NCBI RefSeq assembly: GCF_041438865.1
Contig: NZ_CP109450.1
Span: 5,644,501-5,708,500, forward strand
Reading direction: 5' to 3'
Origin: Streptomyces sp. NBC_01471
Lineage (GTDB): Bacteria > Actinomycetota > Actinomycetes > Streptomycetales > Streptomycetaceae
DNA length: 64,000 nt
Part shown: positions 50,429-59,188 of the stretch, in pieces
Layout: each line of letters opens with the position of its first letter
Numbering within the stretch: position 1 is the stretch's first letter
Made by a program: the position numbers and the translations under genes
Notes under the pieces: generated by a model
Database searches by the model: none
What the model saw: only the letters and a program-made list of their open reading frames with translations
What the model was told of the DNA's origin: nothing

Positions 50429-52444
50429 TCATTCAGGGTTGCCTTCGTCTGTAGTGGTCTCGTCGTCGATCAGCCCATAGGGGGGCCGGTCCTCGCTACG
50501 GCTGTACCTGACCACGACGTTCTCCTCTACGAGCATGGGCGGACTGTTGTCGACGATGATCACCTGGGCGCCGGCTCCCTGTTCAGCCAACCAGCTGGTC
50601 AGGTGGCGGTAGAAGTCGTCGATGGCGATCGCGTCCGCAATTACCGCGTCCCGGGTGCCGCCGTGGCCCAGGTTCTTCTGCGGGCTGTCGATCATGAGGA
50701 AGCCGGGGTGGGCGGCCGATGTTTCGACGGCCACCTCGAAGGCGGCCAGCTGCCAGGCCAGGGTCAGGAGTGTTCGGGCGCCGGATGATGCCTCGCGGTA
50801 GGAATCGCCGCGTACGTGAGGAACCAGATTCGTGTCGATCATCGGCTGGCTGAGTTTCGGGTAGTGCCACTGCCGCAGGAGTTCGCTGTACCGGCCGTTG
50901 ATTCTGCCGACGACCAAGTCCCGGTCCTGTGCGGCATCTCCCAGCCGGTCGCGTTCCTCCCGCAGGCGTTCGATCTGTGCCTCCTGCCGCTCCACGAGCG
51001 CGGCACGCTTCTCCAGGCCAGCCTGAAGCTTCGTCGCGTTCTCGGCATGCTGAAGGTGACGGAGGACTTCCTCGCGCCGACGCTGGAGGTTGTCGCGAGC
51101 GGCGAGGAACGGGGTGACGGTGGGCGAAGTGGCTTCGTCGACCGCGGCCGCGGCACGTTCTTCGTCGATGGCGGCGCCTTCTGCCTGAATCTTCAACGTG
51201 GCGAGCGAGCTGTCCAGGCCCTCGATGTAGGCAGTGATCTCCTTCAAACGGGCCTTGGTGGCTCTGACCTCGGCCGCGATATTCAGCCGCTCTTCATCCG
51301 ACGAGTGTTCGGCCGTGGCGGTGCCGAGCGTCAGGTGCCCGTCGCTGTGGGGCAGCTCGTGGCTGCACAGACTGCACGAGCCGTTCTCCACCGACGGGGG
51401 AGCGGGCAGCCGATTTAGGCACGCGGGGCAGGTTGTGACACTGAGTGGGTCGAACAGACGCTGCGCTTCGGCCAGCATATTGAGCTTGACGAGGTCGTCC
51501 GCGTACTGCGCCCTCAGGGGCATCATCCGGGTGAGTTGCGTCTCGCAATCACGTACCACGCCGGCAGCTCGCCGGGCGCGCTGGGCAGCTTGCTGGTGTT
51601 CGCGGCGCAGACGTCCAGCGAAGGTGGTGCTGGCTTGCGCTGCCTCGTCGAGGGCTCGTAGCTGCTCGGTCAGCTCCCGTAGCTCGCCTTCGTATTGCTC
51701 AGCGATCAGCGCGCCAACGGTGGGAACGTCCTGCTCGTCGACGAACACTCGTGCTGCGGCGAGTTCGGAGCGTGCCTGGGTGAGCCGGGCGCCCAGTTCC
51801 TTGATGCGTTGCCCAAGCTCGACGGCTCGGTCGTCGTGAACGCCGAAGACGACGTCGACCACCTGCTTCAGCTTGTGCTTCTTCATGTACTCGTTCTCGA
51901 ACAGGAAGTTCTTGGAGGCTATGCGCTCGTTGGGCAGGAACGCGAGGTTCATGAGGTCGCGGATGCTCAGGGGGTCGGTCCGGGACTCACGGCTGGAGGG
52001 CGCCTCCCGCAGCTGGACACCTTCGAGCTTGCAGTGCCCCAGCAGCAGAGCGGAGAGGCTCTCCGGGGCTCCCGCTGGCTCGATGGTCCTGCTCTCAGGT
52101 TTGGAGAGCGGCGGGCTGTCCAGCGTCCCCCGGCGTACGTAGGCGACCTTCGATGGCTCCCCGACGGGCCGCTCGATGACGTGCGGTTCGCCGGACAGCT
52201 CGACTTCCAGAAGGCAGGAACGGACCTTCCGCAACACCTCAAGATGCCGTGGATGACGCTTCCCACCGAGGCCGTAGGCGATGAACTCCAACACCGCGGT
52301 CTTGCCCGAGCTGAATGCCCCGGCCACCACGGACAGGTCCCGCACCCGCTGGTCCTGCGTGAAATCGACGTCATAGTTCCGGCTGACGCCAGCAAGGCGC
52401 AGGCGCCGGATCCGGATGCCAGGCAGAGGCTGCATGGTGGTCAT
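50429..52444 (-). CDS. SMC/Rad50-like ABC ATPase with zinc hook (ABC-3C type)
   Basis: 671 residues from ATG at 52444, overlapping the stop of the gene before it (ATGA). Walker A GAFSSGKTA (42-50); long coiled coils (about 205-320 and 385-520); a CPAC...CSLC zinc hook between them (about 337-359); Walker B FLMIDSPQKNLGH (about 581). The N-terminal IRRLRLAGVSRNYDVDF strand is typical of AAA_23/SMC ATPases. Its place as third gene after a nuclease-like and a middle-component gene fits ABC three-component conflict systems, in which the ATPase senses DNA structures and licenses the effector. Confidence 0.85.
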   Translation of the reverse strand: MTTMQPLPGIRIRRLRLAGVSRNYDVDFTQDQRVRDLSVVAGAFSSGKTAVLEFIAYGLGGKRHPRHLEVLRKVRSCLLEVELSGEPHVIERPVGEPSKVAYVRRGTLDSPPLSKPESRTIEPAGAPESLSALLLGHCKLEGVQLREAPSSRESRTDPLSIRDLMNLAFLPNERIASKNFLFENEYMKKHKLKQVVDVVFGVHDDRAVELGQRIKELGARLTQARSELAAARVFVDEQDVPTVGALIAEQYEGELRELTEQLRALDEAAQASTTFAGRLRREHQQAAQRARRAAGVVRDCETQLTRMMPLRAQYADDLVKLNMLAEAQRLFDPLSVTTCPACLNRLPAPPSVENGSCSLCSHELPHSDGHLTLGTATAEHSSDEERLNIAAEVRATKARLKEITAYIEGLDSSLATLKIQAEGAAIDEERAAAAVDEATSPTVTPFLAARDNLQRRREEVLRHLQHAENATKLQAGLEKRAALVERQEAQIERLREERDRLGDAAQDRDLVVGRINGRYSELLRQWHYPKLSQPMIDTNLVPHVRGDSYREASSGARTLLTLAWQLAAFEVAVETSAAHPGFLMIDSPQKNLGHGGTRDAVIADAIAIDDFYRHLTSWLAEQGAGAQVIIVDNSPPMLVEENVVVRYSRSEDRPPYGLIDDETTTDEGNPE

Positions 52445-53019
52445 CCCTCCCAGGGCATGGCAGGTGCCTGCGGTCCCGGTCCCAGGACGCTGAGGAGCGC
52501 GGCACCGGGCCCGCCCTCTCCATCCGGCCGCAGCCACCGTGCCGTCTGTTCCCGCAGCGCCTTGTCGCTGAGCTTGCGCAGGCGACGCACGACGATGGAC
52601 GCCGCAGTGGTGAACGACGCGGCGTAGGTGGCGGTGAAGCGAGCCCCAAGTTCCCGACCGCGGTTGCTGATCGCATAGGCGAAGGCGCCGTTGCGGTTGT
52701 GCACCTCGCAACACCCGTAAGCCACGAGCAGTCCGAGGTCGTGCTGGATGCGCTCGCGTCGACTGGTGAAGCGCTGCGAGGAGGACGCGTACGAAAGCAC
52801 CTGCGGATCGAACCCGGCCAGCCGGAGCATATTGCCCTCACGGCCGTCGGAATCGACGACGAGGAAGGGATTCGCCGACAGGAAGTCGTAGTAGCCGATG
52901 CGCTCCAGACTCGCCCCCTTGGCGTCCTGTCCGGCGACAGCGTCGAGAAGCAGCAGCAGCTGCGCCAGCCGGAAGGTCACCTCGTCCTCCGGCATCATCA
53001 CCGGCCGGTGTGCTTCCAC
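52441..53019 (-). CDS. Middle component of ABC-3C-like system
   Basis: 192 residues from GTG at 53019 with GAGGAG six bases upstream; the longer frame upstream is a shadow of the nuclease gene. Helical N-terminus VEAHRPVMMPEDEVTFRLAQ, LLLLLDAVAGQ, IGYYDFLSANPFLVVDSDGR and a winged-helix-like centre (RERIQHDLGLLVAYGCCEVH, FAYAISNRGRELGARF). The C-terminus has VRRLRKLSDKALREQTARWL. No enzymatic motif. By position it is the linker subunit between effector and ATPase. Confidence 0.65.
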   Translation of the reverse strand: MEAHRPVMMPEDEVTFRLAQLLLLLDAVAGQDAKGASLERIGYYDFLSANPFLVVDSDGREGNMLRLAGFDPQVLSYASSSQRFTSRRERIQHDLGLLVAYGCCEVHNRNGAFAYAISNRGRELGARFTATYAASFTTAASIVVRRLRKLSDKALREQTARWLRPDGEGGPGAALLSVLGPGPQAPAMPWEG

Positions 53020-53059
53020 AGCGAACTCCTCGTAGGTCGGACAGGACAGGCGACGGCGG

Positions 53060-54034
53060 TCAGCCGTCGGAGTGCTCGGCGGCGATCTGCCGCCAGTGTT
53101 TGACCCAGCCCGCCTTGCGGTTGTCCACCAGCCGGTGGACCAGTCCCCAGCTATGCACCAGCTCCAGGCGGAGCGACTTCGGCAGTTTGTCGTGCTCGTT
53201 GCGTACATCCCGCCAGACACGGGAGTGGAGAACCCGAAGCGCGTCCTCGGCCGCGCATTCGTTGAACTGCATCTCCCATAGACCGTGGAGCGTCGCATCG
53301 GCGGAACTGAGCGCCGCCACCTCCGCCGGAACGTCCTTGTGCGCGATCTCGCGAGCCACAAGATCGGCATTGAAGAACTGCCTCTTGGCCGAGTCCAGCT
53401 CCATATGACCGGCCTCGGCCATCTGCCGAATGAACAAGGCGGAGCCAAGGGCGGCTGCCTCGTCGTCCTCGACTTCGAGTACCAGCCGAAGCTGCTCCAC
53501 GGAGGCAGGGGCGGGCTGAGCGTACGTCTCATAGAAGCCGCGACGCACGTCGTCGCCTTCGGGGCTAAGCAGCTTCTTCCGGAGGGCGGTCTCGTCCCAG
53601 AGCTGGATGACGAGGCCGTGCTCCTTCTCCTTCGCCCTCGTCCACGTGTCCCACCATGCCGTCATTGGGCCGTCCATGTTGGAAGGGATGCACAGAATCC
53701 AGCTGGCGATGGTGTGGCCGTTCTTAACGGCTGCCTTCAGCACGTTGTCGAGCGAGTCTTCGACCTGCTGTACGTGCTTCTTGGTGGTGACATGCATGAA
53801 GTACTTCGACTGCCACACTGTGATCGCCCCGCCGAGGTTTCCAGCGAAGGCGTCGATACCCCAGTCGCCCGGATTGGCGGCGACGGACCGTACGTTTGGG
53901 GTAGTTGCGGCGGCAAGCTGAGCGATCATCGTTTCGAAGTCGTCGCGGGCTCCGCCGAGGCCTCCCCCGCGGACTACGTGCACGTCGAAACTGATTGGCT
54001 GGACACCCGTCGGCACGGCTATTGAGTCAGACAC
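53060..54034 (-). CDS. Restriction-endonuclease-like effector of ABC-3C-like system
   Basis: 324 residues from GTG at 54034 (G-run ribosome binding site upstream). The N-terminal domain has FETMIAQLAAATTPNVRSVA, NPGDWGIDAFAG and TVWQSKYF, a PD-(D/E)xK nuclease pattern with D61 and Q75-S-K77. The rest (about 140-324) is helical with VRRGFYETYAQ, FIRQMAEAGHMELDSAKRQF and RLELVHSWGLVHRLVDN, likely for partner binding. First gene of the operon. Cutting DNA after activation by the ATPase is inferred from architecture. Confidence 0.7.
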   Translation of the reverse strand: MSDSIAVPTGVQPISFDVHVVRGGGLGGARDDFETMIAQLAAATTPNVRSVAANPGDWGIDAFAGNLGGAITVWQSKYFMHVTTKKHVQQVEDSLDNVLKAAVKNGHTIASWILCIPSNMDGPMTAWWDTWTRAKEKEHGLVIQLWDETALRKKLLSPEGDDVRRGFYETYAQPAPASVEQLRLVLEVEDDEAAALGSALFIRQMAEAGHMELDSAKRQFFNADLVAREIAHKDVPAEVAALSSADATLHGLWEMQFNECAAEDALRVLHSRVWRDVRNEHDKLPKSLRLELVHSWGLVHRLVDNRKAGWVKHWRQIAAEHSDG

Positions 54035-54164
54035 AGCCCACCCCCCTGGGCCGGTGGCTGCACACAAGATGTTCCCTGTGCGTCACACACCGTATCGGTG
54101 GAGCCTATCCAACGGCCACTCGTCTGATCAAGAAGTGGAACGCGCATAATCTCAAATACGGCAT

Positions 54165-54440
54165 GGGATCTATCCGGAGCGAAGGACGTCGTCGGCCGGA
54201 CTACCGTGATTGCAGACGGCGGCTACCGGGGCACGGGCTTGCTCACCCCTCACCGCCGTGAGCCCGGCTGGGCTGAACTCCCGCGCTGGAAGGGCGAACC
54301 CAAGGCCTCGCACCGCCAGGTCAGGACCAGCGTCGAGCACGCCTTCGCCCAGATGAAGAGCTACAAACTGCACCGTGACTGCCGCTTGAGAGGCGGCGGC
54401 GTTCAATGCTCTGTGCCTGACGGATATCTACGGGTTCTCC
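54165..54440 (+). pseudogene. IS5-family (DDE_Tnp_4) transposase, C-terminal remnant
   Basis: Plus-strand reading from about 54167: DLSGAKDVVGRTTVIADGGY, RGTGLLTPHRREPGWAELPR, SVEHAFAQMKSYKLHRDCRL, ending around 54440. ADGGYRG (second Asp) and VEHAFAQMK (Glu) are the last two catalytic motifs; the first half is missing. Confidence 0.7.
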
Positions 54441-54592
54441 AGCCTGCTTGGCGTAGGCACCGTTGCGAGGAGAGCGTGCTCGTGATCGTGTCACGAGCTC
54501 TAAGGAAGGGAGCGCTGTTCGTGGGAGCTTCGGTGGCTCAGGCGCGACGAAGGGCCCACGCCAGGTGTCGACGGTGAGGGGCTTCGTGCGTC

Positions 54593-54622
54593 CGGCTTGC
54601 GGCTGCTCCACCAGCCGCAAGC
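54593..54622. terminator. Perfect hairpin
   Basis: GGCTTGCGGCTG (54593-54604) / CAGCCGCAAGCC (54611-54622), 12-bp stem, loop 6, followed by TTTCACTTTG. Probably a terminator left from the IS5 relic or its insertion site. Confidence 0.65.
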
Positions 54623-54713
54623 CTTTCACTTTGTGTCGGCCTCAGTTGCGACCGGCCGGCCGCTTACTACGCCGCTTCGTCGTCAGGGTGGCCGCTTGGG
54701 CGCCGCCGTGACG

Positions 54714-54863
54714 CTACTTACGATGCGTGACCTGAGCGAGCAGAGCCACCACGGTTGCGGCACCGGATAGGGAAGCCCCGACTTCGGGTGCCAGAAGCGA
54801 CAGAACTGCGACGAGGACACCGATTGTCAGGAGGGCTACGAGGCGTCGGTTGATCTGGTCCAC
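54714..54863 (-). CDS. Small membrane protein
   Basis: 49 residues from GTG at 54863 with AGAAGG upstream (a longer frame reaches 54944). VDQINRRLVALLTIGVLVAV, LSLLAPEVGASLSGAATVVA, LLAQVTHRK: two hydrophobic segments with a basic tail. It lies divergently upstream of the HTH-FtsK-like gene. No family recognised. Confidence 0.45.
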   Translation of the reverse strand: MDQINRRLVALLTIGVLVAVLSLLAPEVGASLSGAATVVALLAQVTHRK

Positions 54864-55072
54864 CAGAACCTTCTCTCTGTGGGGCCAACGGGTTCGGGAG
54901 CCACCGTGGGACCGACACAGGAGCGCCTGACAGATCCAGAACAAGGCGTGACGGAACTGGCCAGCGAAAGCCAGGACGGAACAATGACTGATGCATGCTC
55001 ACGGCCAAGCATGGGGAACTAGAAGCGAGTTGCTGGACACCTTTTGACAGTGCGTGACTGAGGGGGGAACTG

Positions 55073-56722
55073 ATGGCAGTTGCCCAACCGTGGAAGAAGC
55101 CGGACCTGGATGGGCATCCGCGCTTGAAGAAGCTGAACGATGAGCTCCACTCGTTGAGGTTCGAAGCCGGGTTTCCTTCGGCTCGAACGATAAGAAACCA
55201 CATTGGACGGGACGCACAGGACTACTGGATCGTGAACCATCAGTCGGTCCTCAACGCCTTTCAACGGCCTGACCTCCCGGACCTTGGCCGACTTGAGCTC
55301 ATCGTTGCCGCTCTGGCCGGAGCCGCCCGATGCGACGACGTCTCCAGCGAAGTCAATCGCTTCAAGAGCCTGTGGAAGCAGGCTGTGACGGAGACGGTTG
55401 CTCAGGCATCAGTGGGCCCACAGGCAGACGCTGAAGGCGGCGTCGAGTGCGAACTCGACCAGGATGCGCCGGACCAGGAGGCGACGGAACCCAGCGTTGA
55501 GGAAGAGCGAGGAGAATCTGGCGCGAAGGGCTCACACGCGGACGCAAACCAAGCCGCGGAGTTCAACTACGCCCAGGAGTCTTTGAAGGGCTTGATCATC
55601 AACGCGGCGCAAGCGCTTTGGGATGACAAGGATGCACTGAGAGTCTTCCTGGGGGTCGTCCGCCGCAGTCCTGGTTTCTCCAAGCTGGCTGATGCCGCAG
55701 AGGAACAGCGGCCCGCCAACGCGACCTTCTACGGCACGAAGAGCAGAGAGTTCGAGGTTGAGTACTCTCCAGCGCGCCTAGAACTGGTCACGTTGCACCG
55801 GCGCCTCGACGAGCAACGTGTCAAGCGCAAGTGGTCCTTCACAGACCTGGAGAACCAAACGGGGATCCCGGCCAGCTCCTGGATCCGCTGGTATACCCAC
55901 GACGAGTTGCCCAGCCGCGAGGCAATCGTCGCTTTCTCCCACGCGTTCAACCCGATGCTGGAAGACCATGTGCTGCTCCTGGGCCTGTGGGAAGCGGCCC
56001 ACGACGCGCTGGAAGTGGAGAGACGTTGCGAGGACTTGCCTCAACAGATCAGCTTCGACGAGGCATGGTCGTTGCGTGACCCGACGGCCTCCAAACTGTG
56101 GGCGCTTGTCGGCGTCGGGGGAGACGTTCTGGCGCCCTACGGGCCCGATCTGTCCCGTGGGACTGTTCCGGCCTTCACCGTGGCCGGCCCGGCTGGTTCG
56201 GGACGATCCACGACTTTGGCCACCATCGCCTGTTCGCTCCTCGAAGCCGGTACACGCGTCGTGTTGGTTGCACCGAAGCCGTGTCCATTGCGAGAGCTGG
56301 CCTCCCGAAACGGAGTCCTTGCCTGTTTCGACCAGGAGGACGTGGGACATGACGAGCTCGCAGCTGTCTTGGCGGAAGCGTCCTGCGAGGAACCGGTCGT
56401 CGTCGTGATGGACGATGCGGATCGCCTGGAGGGGTGTGGCGCCAGGCGTCTGCTGGAAGCGATACTTCAACAGGGTTTCGCGGACGGGACTGCATTGGTT
56501 CTCGGCGGGGACGAGGAGGAACTCAGGAGCGGCTTCCGCTGGTCACGACGAGCTAGGAACGCGCATCGTGGACTGCTTCTGTCTCCACAGGCCCGATATG
56601 CGGGCGACCTGGTCGGCGCCAAGGTCAGTGGCTCCATCGTGGGAAGGCCGATCACGCCAGGCAGAGGATGGCTCCACCTTGGCGACGGGAAACTGGTGCC
56701 TGTGACCGTGCCACAGTGCTGA
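55073..56722 (+). CDS. HTH-FtsK/SpoIIIE-like ATPase fusion
   Basis: 549 residues; ATG at 55073 with GGGGGAA upstream. Residues about 10-110 look like an HTH-type actinobacterial domain (LKKLNDELHSLRFEAGFPSA, RTIRNHIGRDAQDYWIVNHQ, FQRPDLPDLGRLELIVAAL). An acidic linker follows (about 120-165). A second HTH-like region (about 225-320) has LHRRLDEQRVKRKWSFTDLE, TGIPASSWIRWYTHDELPSR. The C-terminal 200 residues match the last, degenerate ATPase module of FtsK/EccC-type proteins: LSRGTVPAFTVAGPAGSGRS with Walker A AGSGRST (about 376), VVVVMDDADRL (Walker B, about 444), GRGWLHLGDGKLVPVTVPQ at the end. A regulator or signal-sensing ATPase is plausible. Not a DNA pump: it lacks membrane and gamma domains. 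Confidence 0.7.
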   Translation: MAVAQPWKKPDLDGHPRLKKLNDELHSLRFEAGFPSARTIRNHIGRDAQDYWIVNHQSVLNAFQRPDLPDLGRLELIVAALAGAARCDDVSSEVNRFKSLWKQAVTETVAQASVGPQADAEGGVECELDQDAPDQEATEPSVEEERGESGAKGSHADANQAAEFNYAQESLKGLIINAAQALWDDKDALRVFLGVVRRSPGFSKLADAAEEQRPANATFYGTKSREFEVEYSPARLELVTLHRRLDEQRVKRKWSFTDLENQTGIPASSWIRWYTHDELPSREAIVAFSHAFNPMLEDHVLLLGLWEAAHDALEVERRCEDLPQQISFDEAWSLRDPTASKLWALVGVGGDVLAPYGPDLSRGTVPAFTVAGPAGSGRSTTLATIACSLLEAGTRVVLVAPKPCPLRELASRNGVLACFDQEDVGHDELAAVLAEASCEEPVVVVMDDADRLEGCGARRLLEAILQQGFADGTALVLGGDEEELRSGFRWSRRARNAHRGLLLSPQARYAGDLVGAKVSGSIVGRPITPGRGWLHLGDGKLVPVTVPQC

Positions 56723-56790
56723 GCAGTCAGAGTGCCCGAGGGCCCGAGTCCCGGTGGCGCCGGGCGACTGATCGCGGCCAGTTAGCAAAA

Positions 56791-56816
56791 GTCCCCGCCC
56801 AGGTCCGGGCGGGGAC
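56791..56816 (+). terminator. Terminator hairpin after HTH-FtsK gene
   Basis: GTCCCCGCCC (56791-56800) / GGGCGGGGAC (56807-56816), 10-bp stem, 6-nt loop, 68 bp after the stop. Confidence 0.75.
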
Positions 56817-57239
56817 GTCATCTGTTGGGCCACTGGCCGGAAAGACTCTTTGTGTCCGGTTTCTCTTGGTCGCCTGCCTGCTGGCACTGGCTTCGCAGTA
56901 CTGGGCATTCTCACTGGGATCCAACGGATTCTCATCCACATGCCGAGAAGGGGCCGGCTGGCCCCCGTCCGTTCGGCATAACGACGAGCAGCAGACGCGG
57001 ACGTTGCCGTGAGAGTCGCCACCTTGATCGCAGCAGGGGGCAACCACGTCATCCGTGACTACACAGGCGTGCCCTCACCCGGCAAGGCTCCACAACGGAG
57101 AGTAGTCACTGCCAAGGATGGCTCTGGCGGTGAGGGAGCTGATAGGGCTGATCGTGAGACGGCTGGCGCTGTCAGGCGACTGGGCATCATGAGGCTCCGC
57201 TAGGGGGTGGCGGCGCCGCCGGCCAAGGGGGGGCGGAGT
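56817..57239. other. Gene-free stretch
   Basis: About 420 bp; only short frames with poor codon bias on either strand. Nothing recognised. Confidence 0.4.
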
Positions 57240-57422
57240 GGTGTGGCGAACGCCTAACCGACCCCCGCGCGAGCCGGATCGAGAGGGACGTAGTCGGATG
57301 GAAACGGGTGGCTATGTCCGTTGTTTCGGCATCGTTGCAGGTGAGGGGCGTCACGCCTTTGGGTTCGAGTCCCACCCGCCTCACCGAGTATCCCCAGGCA
57401 GAGTCGTTCTGACCTGGGGAAA
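57240..57422 (+). repeat. Repeat B: copy of tRNA-T-arm-like block
   Basis: GGTGTGGCGAACGCCTAACC at 57240, AGCCGGATCGAGAGGGACG (57272), GTTTCGGCATCG, GGGTTCGAGTCCCACCCGCC (57361-57380), then the hairpin CCCCAGG...CCTGGGG ending about 57420. Closest relative is repeat A; repeat C shares the 5' end better. Confidence 0.6.
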
Positions 57423-57452
57423 CGCGCTTTTCGGGGGCTGTTTTGCGTGCAG

Positions 57453-57480
57453 CGTTCGCCGCACGAAGGTGCGGCGAACG
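57453..57480. terminator. Perfect hairpin after repeat B
   Basis: CGTTCGCCGCAC (57453-57464) / GTGCGGCGAACG (57469-57480), 12-bp stem with GAAG loop. Confidence 0.6.
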
Positions 57481-58046
57481 TGGGTCCCCGCGCATCGCAG
57501 ACGAGCTCTGTATAACTTTGACCAGGCCTTTTGCAGCGACGCCCTGGTGGGAGCGTCACTGAAGGGTCCCACGGCCGTCGAGGGAGGCTTCGCGCTCCGC
57601 CCCGGCCCACCACATTGCATGACATCCCCGCTGTCCCTGCTGTGTCCGGTCAGGCAGGAGACACCGTCTGCATCGGCGAGGCCGGCGTGGCGGGCTCTTA
57701 TTTGCCTGGGTGCGATGTGGCGGCGCACCTGGTGCGCGCCGCACCCGGGGCCTACGTCTCACCGCAGGGAACAGTTGTTTTGAACGCTCTCGCGCATTCA
57801 CTCATCGCCGGGGCGCTGAGCGTGCTGGCCGTCGTCCGGGTCAGGCTGTGCAGCTTGCGGAGCACAGGCGACCTTGACATCACAGGCGACATCATCACCG
57901 GAAGGGGGGCCGCAGCCGGTGACGAGAATTTGCGAACTCGCCACCCGTGTCATGCCGTCCTGAGATCATCGATCCGTCCCGACGAGTGACACTTCTCGCG
58001 GTCGGCCCCGCGGCGTCGGGGGTGTTGGCCTGATGGATCGTCGGGA
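57481..58046. other. Gene-free stretch
   Basis: About 560 bp. Open frames occur (57531-57989 plus; 57556-57801 minus) but show no family features or ribosome binding sites. The last 25 bp (TGTTGGCCTGATGG from 58023) already resemble the sequence before leader 1. Confidence 0.35.
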
Positions 58047-58141
58047 GTGTGATCAAGGCAGCGTGTGGTGCGGTGGGGGCCGCAATATTCTGAGTGAATG
58101 AAAATGGCCCCGCCGCCGGACAACGCTCCAGGTCAAGAAGT
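58047..58141 (+). promoter_or_regulatory. CRISPR leader copy before orphan array
   Basis: 95 bp very similar to the leader of array 1: GTGTGATCAAGGC start, GCAATATT, CTGAGTGAATGAAAA, and an identical last 20 bp (CGCTCCAGGTCAAGAAGT is part of it). AATGAAAA starts 45 bp before the repeat as in arrays 1 and 2. Confidence 0.75.
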
Positions 58142-58230
58142 GTTGACCCCGCGCCCGCGGGGATGGTCCGCTGCACGCGGAGCGCCCCAACGGCCTGACT
58201 CAGTTGCCCCCGCGCCCGCGGGGATGCCCC
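58142..58230 (+). CRISPR. Orphan mini-array 3 (two repeats, one spacer)
   Basis: Repeat 58142-58169 reads GTTGACCCCGCG then CCCGCGGGGATGGTCC; a second, decayed copy at 58203-58230 reads GTTGCCCCCGCG then CCCGCGGGGATGCCCC. Spacer 58170-58202 is 33 bp. The T-for-C at position 3 is like array 1 and the GGTCC ending like the far end of array 2. Confidence 0.85.
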
Positions 58231-58290
58231 GTTCGGTCATGGGCTGTCCGGCGGCGACGACAAGGCCGAAACCAGGGCGTCCGTCGTTCG

Positions 58291-58458
58291 GCCTTCTGCT
58301 ACGGACGGTCACGCACGCCGTGAGTAAGGGTCAGGCTGGCGGCACACGAATCCCGTCGTTGCGCAGAGGTCATCCGTGGCCCTGGGTGCTAATTCCTCAT
58401 CGACCTTCGATGCGGAGGGTGTTTTTGGTGGAGGCGAACTGGTGTGGCGAACGCCTAG
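58291..58458 (+). repeat. Block shared with 62990-63165
   Basis: GCTACGGACGGTCACGC (about 58298), GAGTAAGGGTC, GCAGAGGTCATCCGTGGCCC (58362) and GGTGTGGCGAACGCCT (58441) match in order, with gaps, GCTACGGAGGGTCATCGC, GAGTAATGGT, GCAGAGGTGATCTGTGGCCC (63073) and GGTGTGGCGAACGCCT (63149). Both blocks follow an orphan CRISPR array, so array plus block were duplicated as a unit. This copy lacks the tRNA-like end. Confidence 0.55.
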
Positions 58459-58499
58459 TAGGGCTGCGTCCTACCGGGTCTTCACCAAGGAAGACGCCT

Positions 58500-58826
58500 T
58501 TACCGCGGGCCGCCTTGACCGCCAGGGCCGGGGCCTTCATAGCGGGCGCATTCGGCTTCGTCTGGTTGTGGTTTGCAGCGTCGACGGCCGGGGCGCCCGG
58601 CCCCGCCGCGCCCCGGCCGACCGGGCGGTGTGCACCGCTGCCGGTTCCGTGGACGACGCAGGGGCGGGCGCCGCCCGGACGGGACCAGGACGCCGCCCTC
58701 GGAGTGCACGGTGCGGCACGCGGGCGTGCACTCCTCGCCGGAGGAACAGCCGGTCAGGAGCAGCGCGACGGCGGCGATCGTAGGGCCGGGGCGCAGCGTG
58801 CGGAGTCGAGCGGTGCAGATGTTCAC
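58500..58826 (-). CDS. Possible small lipoprotein, doubtful
   Basis: 108 residues from ATG at 58826. The first 45 residues look real: MNICTARLRTLRPGPTIAAV, ALLLTGCSSGEECTPACRTV (lipobox LTGC), then the chain turns into Pro/Arg/Gly-rich sequence typical of a wrong frame. Either a short lipoprotein with a frameshift near 58690 or chance. Confidence 0.3.
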   Translation of the reverse strand: MNICTARLRTLRPGPTIAAVALLLTGCSSGEECTPACRTVHSEGGVLVPSGRRPPLRRPRNRQRCTPPGRPGRGGAGRPGRRRCKPQPDEAECARYEGPGPGGQGGPR

Positions 58827-58916
58827 GAACGTGGCCTTCCGGAGTTGGGACAGTTGGCCGTGATCCTGGGCGGCCGTACAGCTTGCGTCCCATGCAGCCG
58901 CCGGGCGGGCCCGGAG

Positions 58917-59110
58917 TCACGCCGTGAGGTCGTACCCCTCGGCCCACAGGTCGTAGTAGTAGTACAGGTGCTGTGAGGTAGTCACGGGCTCTCGGCTCCC
59001 AGTCGATGCCGTGGATCGCGGCCAACACGTAGGTGGCGACGGCAGGGTAGAGCAGATCACCGGCCTGCTGGAAACGGCTGAAGCGGGAGCCCTGCCACGG
59101 GTAGCCGGCC
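58917..59110 (-). pseudogene. Frameshifted 3' remnant of an unrecognised gene
   Basis: Minus-strand frames give SRFSRFQQAGDLLYPAVATY, VLAAIHGIDWEPRARDYLT and, after an apparent 2-bp loss near 58965, QHLYYYYDLWAEGYDLTA followed by TGA at 58917-58919. The two parts read naturally as one protein end. The family is not recognised, and the 5' part is not visible beyond about 59110. Confidence 0.4.
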
Positions 59111-59188
59111 CGAAAAAGACGAGCGTCCGGCCTCCGCGGCGGCTATGTGCAGCCCGTCTCGTTCGCCGGATCAGGTCTGGGGCCGCTC

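Noticed and set aside
51695..52627. 310-codon plus-strand frame opposite the ABC ATPase
   Set aside because: Shadow of the minus-strand coiled-coil ATPase, no ribosome binding site or family features.
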